NCBI GenBank assembly: GCA_023935145.1
Contig: CM043698.1
Location: 17,921,001 to 17,985,000 of the forward strand
DNA: 64,000 nucleotides
Source: Bretschneidera sinensis
Taxonomy: Eukaryota > Streptophyta > Magnoliopsida > Brassicales > Akaniaceae
Reading direction: 5' to 3'
The position numbers were made by a program, and so were the translations under genes. The first letter of the stretch is position 1. Each line of letters opens with the position of its first letter. Shown here piece after piece: positions 1 to 9,825 of the stretch. A model generated the notes under the pieces. The model saw only the letters and a list, made by a program, of their open reading frames with translations. It was not told where the DNA came from and made no database searches.

Positions 1-3000
1 ACAGGTCACCCTTTCTTTTCAATTCCGCAATTTTTTTTTTACTTATATAATATTTATTTATTTGTGTATGCATATGTCTGCTGCGTATGAATGTCATCTG
101 TGTGTATGGGGTTAGATGAGGGACTAAGTGGTAAATGCAAAATGTGGTAGTTTCGTTTGCATTATGCCTTTTTTTTTCTTCTTATAGTTGGGGTTATGCA
201 GGTGATGTGATTTTGTTGTTTTTTTCTTAGGGAGAGTGAAGAACTTAGTTGAAAGAATTATATATGGGATTTTCTGGCCTAGGTAGGGAGCAGAGTACTT
301 CGTGAATTATTTGGGATTTTTTGGTGCAAGTAGGGAGCAGAGAATTGTAAATATGTAGTAGGGGCACAATGATTTCTAGGATTTTGATTAATATCTATTA
401 TTTTGAGATTATCTTGTAATTTCAAGAATGATCAAGTAGTAATATTTAGTGAACTTAGATTTAGACAAATAAATATATTTTTTTTATTGGTAAAACGCAC
501 TTGGACCTCAACCTTAACCATTGAGCCAAGGCCTCATTGGCGACAATTAGGTATTTATTAGAATTTGATTTAATTTCTTATTTAAACTATTTGGTGTTTA
601 TAAAGAGCGGTTTTAGATTCTGGCATTGGTAATAAAATTCAAGACTTGGAACATTTTCTTCCCTTTGTTTCTTGTTCTAGTTTCTTTTGTCTAATTCTTT
701 CGTTACTTTTTCATAGTCTAATCTTCTTTATTTCTTTGGATTTCTCTTGTTTCAATCTATTTCTTCTCTTAGGACATCAAATGGTATCCGAGTCCAAAGG
801 TCTTATATCCTTATTTATCTCTATCTATCACATACATCACATACTCCATTATCTATCAGCTTAAAAAAAAAATACTCAACCCACTACTAGCATCCCTTTC
901 CATCGGTACATCTTTTATTTGAAAAAAATCTAGAGTCTATGAACAGTCTTCTACAGTGCCGTGAACAGCAACAGTGTTCTGCCAGAAACTCAAGGGTCTT
1001 GTTTTTTTTAAAATTTTTTTATGATATTTTTAGTTTCTGATTTCTGTAAAAAGAAAATTGCACCCACTTGTTATGAGTAATGGGTTTAGTTGAGCCAACC
1101 CGTATCCTTTATTTGACCATTCACGATATATTCTATCCGGTCAAGTTTTTGATCCATATGGGTTTGTTGAGAAAATTATTATCTCTCAAATTGATGTTGA
1201 TTTTCAAGCCCTTGTACAATACCATTGGTGTCAAGATGTTTTTTGGGTCAAAACAGATTTATATGGTCGCTGTATTTATGACGATTGCAATCAATTGGAG
1301 ATTGAGTATTACTCGCCTAGGGTACCAGCAGTGCCCAAAGATATGTTTCTCAATGTTAAACTACTTGATAGGTTTCCAAGAAATTAGAAAACCTCGCCAA
1401 TGTTTCTCATAAAAGTGGTTCCATTTCAGACCAATCAAAGCGGGATGAGGTTAATGATGTTCAACCCCAACATGAGAACCAAGAAGATAAAACATCCAAG
1501 ATCATTGACATTGAGATGCCCAAAGACAAGCCAGAAGTCTTCGTCGAGCAAGTTGAGACCACGGATTGCAAGTACACCCTAGACAAGAATAATGACATGA
1601 TATGTGTGTGATAATCCTTATATTGATTTTGTTCTCTCATACTAGTTTGAAGAGTCTCAACAACTTCTCTTAATATCATTCTTGTGTTCGATTGAGACCA
1701 CTACATCTAGAAAATTTCAAGTCTTTACCATACAACTCCAACAATCAACAATTTTGATCCTTCATCACTTCAAAACTTGAGGTCGAGTTTTTTGTATGTG
1801 GGAGAGAATGATGCAGAATAGAAAAGAAAATATCTATTATTTTGGGATTTTCTTGTAATTACAATATTCTTGGAGATCAAGTAGTACTATTTTAGAAAAC
1901 TTAGATTTAAGCAATTTGATATTTATTGGGATTTGATTTACGTGTCTATATAAGAGCACTCTACTAAGGTTTTAGATTCATGCATTGATAATGAAGTTCA
2001 AGACTTGGAATATTTGTCCCTCTTCTAGTTTTCTCTTCTACCTGTTTTGACTGATTCTTTCTTTGCTTCTTCTCAGTCTAATCTTCTTTATTTCTTTGGA
2101 TTCTCGACTATTTCTCTCATCTCAATCTATTTATTCTCTCTAAACTATCTGTCCTACCTCAGATTTGATAAAGCACTTCTCTTGCACTTGAACAATAAGG
2201 TAGCTGCCAGCACTAGCGAGCTTAAGAAGGTCACAGTTGTGAATTGCAAGATTGGACATGAGAGTATTTTCATTTCAGTGACTAGATGGGGGTTTGCTGG
2301 GTATATTGTGACTTCTTTGTAACTTTTGATGGAGGAAATACTTATCGGCTAAATAGAATAGCTTTGTGGTGGATTTATCCATATAATTGCAAGTATGTGT
2401 GACCTGTAAGTGGAAATGATTTGGGTAATAAAAATGGGTGAATTTTGACTTTAGCTTAGAGTCCGAAATGCAACCTAGACTGCATGTGCATGACAAGTTT
2501 AGGCCGGCAAACATTTGTTTTTATTTTCCCTAAAAAATGTTCTTTTAATGTTGTTGACAGAGTTGATCCTTAAAATTCATAATAATTTGTAACGCAGGTT
2601 TATGACCTATCAGATGTGAAGCCTGATGAATTTATCCAGTATGGATTGGGTTGCTTAGAGACATTGGCGGGCCATGGAGATGAATGTGCAAAAGAGACTC
2701 GTGAAAAGATGAGAGTTGTGGTATGTTAATTGTAGCATGCCAACATGAAGCATACATCTTAATTGCATTCATTTTAATGATAATGATCTCAATGAGGAAG
2801 TTATGCTCATATGTGAACTGGTAGCATTTTTTTTAATGCCTCAGAACATTGGAGGTTTCAATTGTAAGATTTTGGGATGATTGAGCAGGTTGCAGGCGGC
2901 GATGGTACAGTTGGTTGGGTACTAGGGTGTCTTGGAGAACTTCACGAACGGGGTCGGGAACCGGTTCCTCCGGTAGCAATAATTCCACTTGGTACAGGCA

Positions 3001-6000
3001 ATGATCTGGCTAGGAGTTTTGGCTGGGTGAGCTTATACTTTGCGTTGAATTTTGAGTTTACTGACTGCTGCTTTATTTTTCTTTGTTGAGTTTTGGTTGT
3101 GAATGTTCTCTTCAGGGTGGTTCATTCCCTTTTGCCTGGAAATCAGCCGTCAAACGAACTCTTCACAAGGCTATTGTAGGTCCAATGTGCCGTCTAGATA
3201 GGTAACAGCCTATTCCTTGTTCTTAACACTAAGGGTATTCTCCTGGTTTTGAAATGATTGTTTATCTTTGAACATCCTCTATGATATCCTGTATATACTC
3301 TACAAAATAATTGATAAATCAATTGTACATCCAAACAGTTCCATTGCTCTTTTAGCTTATGAGAATGTTGTATATTTGTTTGGTCTCTTTCAGTAAAATG
3401 GTTTGGCTTTAGTTCTGTCTGTCATTAATTACTTGTGGAGAAGTTATAGTTTAATCATAATTTATAGCTTTCCAATATAACTAGCATTGATGCTCATAGT
3501 TCCTTGTTTGATGATGCAGTTGGCGTATTGTAATGTCAATGCCATCTGGAGAAGTTGTGGATCCTCCTCATTCTCTGAAGCCTACAGAAGAATGCTCTCT
3601 TGATCAGGTTGTGGATCTTTCTTTTTCATATTCTACTGTTTTGTGAAGATTAACTTTTACTTACAAAATGATGCTTATGTTCAACTGATTGTTGATTGGA
3701 ACTCTGTCATTTGATGTGATGGTCTTATGATTTCAATAAAATCATCTTATGTAACAAAATTGTTGTATTTTAATGGTAGAACTTTCTCGTTACTGCAGGG
3801 TTTGGAGATAGAGGGGGAGCTGCCTCCAGAAGCGAAATGCTATGGAGGAGTGTTTTACAACTACTTTAGCATAGGTTTGACTACGAAACCTCTAGATCTG
3901 GACCAATTTAAATCTATGCTAATATGTCTTTAACTTGGTTGTGGATTAGATGGTAACTTGATATTATACAAGCTTAGGGCTTGTAGTTTCAGCATTTTAG
4001 TACTTACAGCATTTTAGTACTTAGTCTTCATTCTAAATACTGAAGCTAATACCCAAGAATATAATGAGAGGTTTAACTGAACAAAGATATTGTGTGTCAG
4101 ATCGATCCCTCACTGGGTTGATGCGTGTCCATTCTATCATCTTGATTCTGTCAAATAAATTAACCAGAAACATAAATTATTTTGATGAGTTTCTGTTTCA
4201 TTTTTAGAAGCTTCTTATGTTCATTATTTGGTCATACAGGAATGGATGCTCAAGTTGCTTATGGCTTCCACCATTTACGTAATGAGAAACCTTACCTTGC
4301 TCAGGGCCCTGTTACAAATAAGGTCTGATAGAATCTCTTTTCCCCTTCAGCTACAAGTTTATATCTTGAATTTCCTTGTCAGTGCACCATGAACTTTAGA
4401 GTTTATATTGCTAACTGCTGTTAAAGATTTTGAATCTAATTGAGATCTCATAGCCTTTCACTAAATTCAAAGATTCAATTGTGTTGGATGATACTAATGG
4501 AAGATTGTAATCTGTTCCGTTCGTTGTGCAGATTATCTACTCTGGTTACAGTTGCACTCAGGGTTGGTTTCTCACACCTTGCATAAGTGATCCAAGTTTA
4601 AGGTTAGATATCTCGAAAGTGAAGCTGTTTTTTGTTACTATGATGATTATTTACTATTTAGCATGTTGGGGAATTCTCTTTTCTTTCCCATTTTTTCTGC
4701 ATACGCACTGGGGAGGAAACCGTCCATGAGTTTGTGGATGATTAGAAGCTTAGCCTCGGTTTTTTTATCTTGACTTGTCATCCTAACTTTTGGCACAAGA
4801 TTACTAAGTGGAGCTAGTAATGAATTCATTATTACCTTTTTCATTAATTATATTAAGTTCACATGTTTTATATGTATGCTGAATTTTTCCAAATTTTCAA
4901 TGATGCCTATTTTTAAGCAACGGATAAATGGTAGTTTGTACTTTGAACCACTAACAATTACCTGCTACATTATCTACTCTAGACAATCCAATTTCTTTAA
5001 AAAAAAAAATAGAATTGGTTACCTCTCTCAGAACTAGCAGTTCTACCAATTGAAGAAGTAAACACAAGGATGCTTTATCCCTGTCTTTTCTTTCTTTCTA
5101 TTTTTGTTACGTTTTGGTTCTTTATTGTTTTTTTAGTTGTATGGAGATTTCCTTTTATTTGGCATCAGTAATTTTGTCACTAGAAACGTTTTATCTCTAT
5201 TTAACTGTCTTTGCTGATACATAATGAAATTTTTTCTGATTGTAGGGGGCTCAAGAACATCTTAAGGATGCACATTAAAAAGGTCAATTGCTCTGAATGG
5301 GAGCAGGTTCCAGTTCCCAAAAGGTATAGTTCAATGATAGATCTTTTGCTTTGAGGTACATAGAAGATATCTTCTGAATGCCAGTTATCATCCTTAAATT
5401 TCTTATAAAAAAAGGTTATCATCCATAAATAAATAATTTCCTGTTTTTAACATTTCCTTATGGCATATATGGATTCTTATGCTGAATTTGCTTCTAATAG
5501 CAATTTTTTAGCCCCGATTTTGGTTTCAGTTACTTATTAATATTGTGTTATTTTCTTCTAGTGTAAGGGCAGTGGTTGTTTTAAATCTTCATAACTATGG
5601 AAGTGGAAAACATCCGTGGGGTAATCTGAAGCCAGAGTATTTGGAAAAGGTATGCCATATTTTGTTCTACTTACCATTGGATGCATTTAGCATTCTTTCT
5701 CGTCTATATTAAAGCCAGGAGCTGATTTTCTCTCTTAGTGCTCCTCCCTGGATGCATGTAGTATTCTTTTCTGTCTATATTAAGCCTATTTTATTATTGT
5801 TGCCTACTAATCTTTTCATGGAATATTTTCTTGAATTTTAGAGAGGCTTTGTAGAGGCACATGTTGATGATGGTCTTCTAGAAATTTTTGGCTTAAAGCA
5901 AGGTTGGCATGCATCATTTGTTATGGTTGAGCTCATCTCAGCCAAACACATTGCCCAGGTACAGTAGTAGTTTTCAAATGATAGTATTATTCATGCTAGA

Positions 6001-6302
6001 AACTCAGTTCTTTAAGCTTCATGTCTATGCAGTAGTTTAAACTGGTCACGGTAATTATTGGACTGCATTTTTTGAAGGATTGTGCTCTATGCTTGGTGTA
6101 GTAAATTTTTGAAATGTTGATGAGTCTTGCCGGCTTCTTTCAGGCCGCAGCAATTCGATTAGAAATTAGGGGAGGAGAATGGAAAGATGCATTTATGCAG
6201 ATGGATGGGGAACCGTGGAAACAGCCCATGAGCAAGGACTATTCGACGTTTGTCGAAATTAAGAGAGTGCCTTTCCAATCAGTAATGATCAGGGGAGTGT
6301 GA
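1..6302 (+). CDS. DGK: Diacylglycerol kinase, plant cluster II (DGK4/DGK7-like), 3' part
   Basis: Phosphorylates diacylglycerol to phosphatidic acid with ATP in plant lipid signalling. Exons, each with GT/AG borders: 1-4 (last bases of an upstream exon, inferred), 2598-2720, 2889-3026, 3116-3201, 3520-3607, 3799-3874, 4240-4322, 4532-4602, 5246-5323, 5562-5649, 5842-5958, 6144-6302 (TGA). The eleven full exons total 1107 nt, exactly 369 codons with stop, and all phases agree. The catalytic domain is clear: the glycine-rich ATP-binding motif [13 protein letters not shown] begins the exon at 2889, followed by [15 protein letters not shown]. The accessory domain carries [18 protein letters not shown] and [20 protein letters not shown]. 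Family members are about 490 residues, so roughly the first 120 lie off the left edge. There are no C1 or transmembrane segments here, as expected for cluster II. No lesion is seen. The first intron (5-2597) is inflated by an LTR element. Confidence 0.95.
370..779 (+). repeat. 5' LTR of the DGK-intron element
   Basis: It shares with the right repeat the stretch around ATATCTATTATTTTG, the ATCAAGTAGTA segment, the TTCAAGACTTGGAA segment and TAATCTTCTTTATTTCTTTG, in the same order. It is longer because of about 75 extra bases near 478-553 (CACTTGGACCTCAACCTTAA...) absent from the other LTR, probably a later small insertion. It ends in CA just before the primer site. Confidence 0.65.
1080..1385 (+). 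pseudogene. Captured polypyrimidine-tract-binding protein (PTB3-like) RRM fragment
   Basis: The first frame reads [17 protein letters not shown], matching the start of the second RRM of plant PTB homologue 3. A frame change near 1140 is then needed. The next frame gives [22 protein letters not shown] and [19 protein letters not shown] in the right order and spacing for that RRM (RNP-like GFVEK..., the ALVQY strand, the GR-IYD--C-QL strand). It stops in frame after about residue 90. It cannot make a working RRM. Its place between two LTRs indicates transduplication by the element. About 70 further open codons (1402-1612, acidic, no ATG) follow in another frame and are not recognised. Confidence 0.65.
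1809..2161 (+). repeat. 3' LTR of the DGK-intron element
   Basis: Begins TGATGCAG right after the purine tract and is colinear with 370-779 without its 75-base insertion. The right boundary is approximate because the last 40 bases have diverged. Confidence 0.6.
2162..2597 (+). other. Remainder of the first DGK intron
   Basis: Between the 3' LTR and the acceptor CGCAG at 2597. Nothing recognisable; short open stretches on either strand have no family resemblance. Confidence 0.5.
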
Positions 6303-7478
6303 CTACTACTGGCTTTTCGTAAACCATGGTTGTCAATCTAGGGCTTGTAAATTATATTCATGTTCCCAAAGTTACTGAGAGTTAGGGGCCTTGTTGTATC
6401 ACAATATTTGATATTAGTTAATTCTTCTTTTATTTAGTTGGGAAGACTTGATTACAGACAGGAACTCAACTTACCTGGTTTTCTTCAGTAAATGATTCAG
6501 GATGGGGTGGGGAGGGAAATCTCTTGTGGGATTTATCTGGTATTTCTTTTTTAAGTTATTGACTGGGCTAGTAGATTGCTAATGTATCGATGGTGTCGCG
6601 TAGTTATGTTTACTTTGTAGGCTTTCATTTTGACCACTCCAAATCCGTAACTTACAGGTAAGCACCGGTTGGTAAAAATGGGAAGTGGGAGGATGGAAGG
6701 GGAGACCATGGGAAAACTTTGCTTGGTAAAGATGTTAAAAAAAAGGAAAAAAGAAAATGATAAAAAAATTAGTTCGTTTTAGTTTTAGTTTTAGTTTTTG
6801 TTCTCCAATTATTTTAATATAAGAGAGAAATATCAACAGTCTGTTTAGTTATAAAAATTTTCATCTAAATTTTTTAAATATTTTTTTTGATAATTTGAGC
6901 ATTTTAAATATAATTTAAAAAATGATATTTTTTTAATATAATATAAGAAATGTTGGGAAACTTTTTCACAAGTGAACAAGTTTCAATTCTCAATTTTCTT
7001 TTTAATCAAATGATAGAAAAAAAAAATTCCACTTTTTTTTTCCTTTCTTTTCACTTTTCGTTTTTATCAATCATAGAATTAGTATGATCTTTTTGCCTGT
7101 GTTCTATTCCATGTGTTGGCACAAGAAAAAGAAAATTGTATACAGAGTTGCAGATCCAAAACTAGAATGCGATTTTGTGAATAATTTCTTGTTAATTTAC
7201 TTTATGGAAATTATTTTCTAGTCAACAGAATTGCTAAAATCTAAAACAGATTTGTTGGCAAAGCTAAGCAGTGGAAAGAGTAATTCGTTCCTATTGTTGC
7301 AGGTTATATTGAAGATTCACAGGAGGAATAAGATCCTCTATTAAGTGATTGCTTGCCTGGCTGAATAAAAGTTTCAACAGCTAAAATAGTTCTTACTGAA
7401 ATTATACAATATATAAACTAACATATTTACAGAATTACTACATCAAAAGCTGATGAAAAAGATTATTAGTTAGATACA
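6303..7478. other. 3' flanks of DGK and GLR-1 (converging genes)
   Basis: Holds the 3' UTRs of two convergent genes. About 6660-7076 is rich in GA on the left and T/C on the right and ends in ATCAATCATAG, like the right end of the MITE at 9440-9825, but no matching left end or target duplication is visible. No coding signal. Confidence 0.5.
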
Positions 7479-7500
7479 TCAATCTGATATAGTATCAGCT

Positions 7501-7608
7501 TGCCCTGAAGAGTGAATCTCATCACACTCGTCTCCGACAACGTTCTCTACTCCTTGCCCTGAAGAAAGAATCTCATCATCGTTGTCTCCGACAATGTTCT
7601 CTTCTCCT
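7501..7608 (-). repeat. 54-bp in-frame tandem duplication in the GLR-1 cytoplasmic tail
   Basis: Two adjacent 54-bp units (7501-7554 and 7555-7608) encode related 18-residue segments reading ENIVGDNDDEILSSGQ and ENVVGDECDEIHSSGQ. The unit keeps the frame and adds acidic residues after M4. GLR-2 and GLR-3 tails lack it. Confidence 0.85.
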
Positions 7609-8200
7609 CTGTTGAAGTTCCTCGAAGGTAAAGCTTCGTTAGCTTGGATACTTTGTACGGGAACAGGATGAATTCTAGATTCATTTCTCTTATAAGGATG
7701 TGAAGAGAGATCTTTTTGATCAAAGTACTTTGCTAATTCAACAATTTTCAGCCACAAGGATCTTTCTGAATGGATGGTATTGTTGGGGTCTGAGGCATGC
7801 CAGTGAGAGTAAAGGAACTTGAAAACACATATCAAGAGGGAAGACATTGAAGCTACTCCTGTGATGATGAAGAGACCTCCAAAGCTGTACACACTAAGAC
7901 TATAAGAAGAGATCGAGGGACCTTGATTTTCACAGGTTCCTTGACTACCGAAGTGTTTCTTTACTATTTTTTCCATTTTGTCTTCGTCTTCAGTGACATT
8001 CAAGATTGCCCTTGAAAAGTAAGGGACTAGTGGAGACCCTCGTGGAAAGGCCTGGAGAAAAAACAAAAGAAACAGAAACTTGTCGAAAAAGTAAAAGCAT
8101 AAACTTGGCAGGTTATAATTAGGGGTTGCTGCACATTTCAGATTTACATTGAAGTTAGACAGAAACGGCTACGCGTCTCTTTATCTATGTTACTCCGACA

Positions 8201-8279
8201 CACCACAAGAAAATTCATTTTCAGTGACGGCAGGATGCGAGACTACTTGCCGTCATTGAAAGTCCTCTTTCCTGTAGTG
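8201..8279. mobile_element. 79-bp CACTA-type MITE in GLR-1 intron 4
   Basis: The left end begins CACCACAAGAAAA and the right end, read in reverse, begins CACTACAGGAAAG. Both fit the plant CACTA terminus CACTACAAGAAA. The imperfect inverted repeats run about 31 bp to a shared TGACGGC and leave a short loop. The flanks carry the 3-bp duplication ACA (8198-8200 and 8280-8282), as expected for CACTA transposition. It is too small to encode anything. Confidence 0.75.
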
Positions 8280-9439
8280 ACACATACCACAGCACTGCTT
8301 CTTCTTCTCAAGTCTCATATAAAATTTATTGAGCGGACCCGCAAAAATGTGAGAGAAGAAGCAATGCTCCTTAGTTATTGAAAAATTTATTCTTTAATCA
8401 TTTTTGCGTTTCAATTTTGGTTCAGTTTTGAGCTTGTTTTGGCTTCAGAGTATTTTTGTCCAGCCATAATCCTAGAGTCATGTATGTTTGATACAAATAT
8501 ATTAGGATAAAATGAAAAAAGAGACTCACAAAGCCGAATCCAGCGGTCTTGTAGGTTGGTCCAACCATTGTGTATTTGGAACAATACTTAGCTAGGAAGA
8601 GCTTAATGTATGGGATTTCATCAAAAATTGCAGCCACCCCACCATTGTGAGTTCCACTAGACAATGCGTCATGATAATCCTCTGCAGTGGTATAATTCCT
8701 CAACTTGGACTCCTTAAATTTCAATTGTTTCACTAATAAATCTTTGACAAAAGAATCTGTCTGGTACCCAACAAAGTAATCTTTCTTTCTTATCTCTTTT
8801 ACATCCACAAATGTTGGCTGCAACCTCTGTACTGTTAACATTGATGTCAAGCTTGCAGTGTAGCTCTGTGTTAGAATGAGTACTACAAATACCCATATGA
8901 TCAACACAAATCTTGACCAATTGTTTAATACCTTCTCCCCTGCAACCACAAAATAAGCCCTTTTAATCAATCATTGCATTAAAGGGAAAAATAGAGAGGA
9001 AAAAGGAAGGAAGGAGAGTTTCTAAGGTAGAGGAGCCATGTACTATGAGCAAAGACGAGTGTAGAGAAAGAGAACCAAAAGATTGTGCCAAGTTGCTGCC
9101 CTGGTGGCCCTCTGAACTCATTATTTATGCGGTGTTCAAGAACCCATACTACTAAGCCTGTGAAGATGAAGGCCGCACCAGTTGTTAACCAAAGATTCAA
9201 GCTCAATGGCTTTAAAAAGATCCACATGTTTTTCCTCTCATCGTCTTTTATCAGTACTACCATTGAAACTCCTGATTCTGAGTAAGGCAAAGTAAAATCA
9301 AAATGTGCCAAGCGATTAGCCACAGTTGTTAAGTCTGCCAGCACAGCATCAAATTTCTGCATTGTGAATCTCATAAGTGGAAATCAGTACAAGATACGCT
9401 CATCATTTTAGAATTTAATATTGAAAAATAAGACTTTTA

Positions 9440-9825
9440 GGCAATGATTGACACACAGAAAAAGTTGGAGGAAAGAAAATGAAGGGAAAGTCAAGAGAGT
9501 ATTGTGGGGGAGGATCCACATTTTCTTCTAACTTTTCCTTGGTCCATGATATGATTGGTATGAGAGGGAAAAGAAAAGTAAGAGGATGTAAAAGTAGGAA
9601 AAAAATTGCCAAAAAAATTAGCTTTGTTTACTCTTTACTCTACAATCCTTCAAATTTGGAGCATTGACAATTATAATTCCGAGAGAAAAATGAAAGAAAA
9701 AGTGAATTGTCTCATTTTCTCTCCCCCCTTCTCTCTTACCAACCAGTAGAAAAATGCTTTTCTTTTCCTTTTCGTAATTCCTCCCTTTTCTGACCTCTCA
9801 CTCTTCCTCAATATCAATCATAGCC
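9440..9825. mobile_element. Tourist-like (PIF/Harbinger-type) MITE in GLR-1 intron 2
   Basis: Terminal inverted repeats GGCAATGATTGA (left) and GGCTATGATTGA (right, reverse complement) are flanked by the 3-bp duplication TTA (9437-9439 and 9826-9828), which fits the Tourist family. The interior is GA-rich on the left and CT-rich on the right, as in a foldback element. No coding capacity. It makes up most of the intron between exons 2 and 3. Confidence 0.6.

Larger units (their letters stand above)
370..2161 (+). mobile_element. Degenerate non-autonomous LTR retrotransposon (gypsy-like end signature) in a DGK intron
   Basis: Two related direct repeats (370-779 and 1809-2161) flank about 1 kb of internal DNA. 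A primer-binding site TGGTATCCGAG (782-792), close to the tRNA-Met-type TGGTATCAGAG, follows the left repeat. A purine tract GTGGGAGAGAA (about 1798-1808) precedes the right one. Just before that tract is GAGGTCGAGTTTTTTGTATG, a phrase I associate with the 3' end of plant Ty3/gypsy elements. No gag or pol is visible; instead the interior holds a host RRM fragment (about 1080-1385). The repeats have diverged clearly and no target-site duplication is recognisable, so the insertion is old. It lies on the same strand as the DGK gene. Confidence 0.7.

Noticed and set aside
6660..7076. A possible second Tourist-like MITE in the DGK/GLR-1 spacer
   Set aside because: The right end resembles the 9440-9825 element, but no matching left end or target duplication was found.
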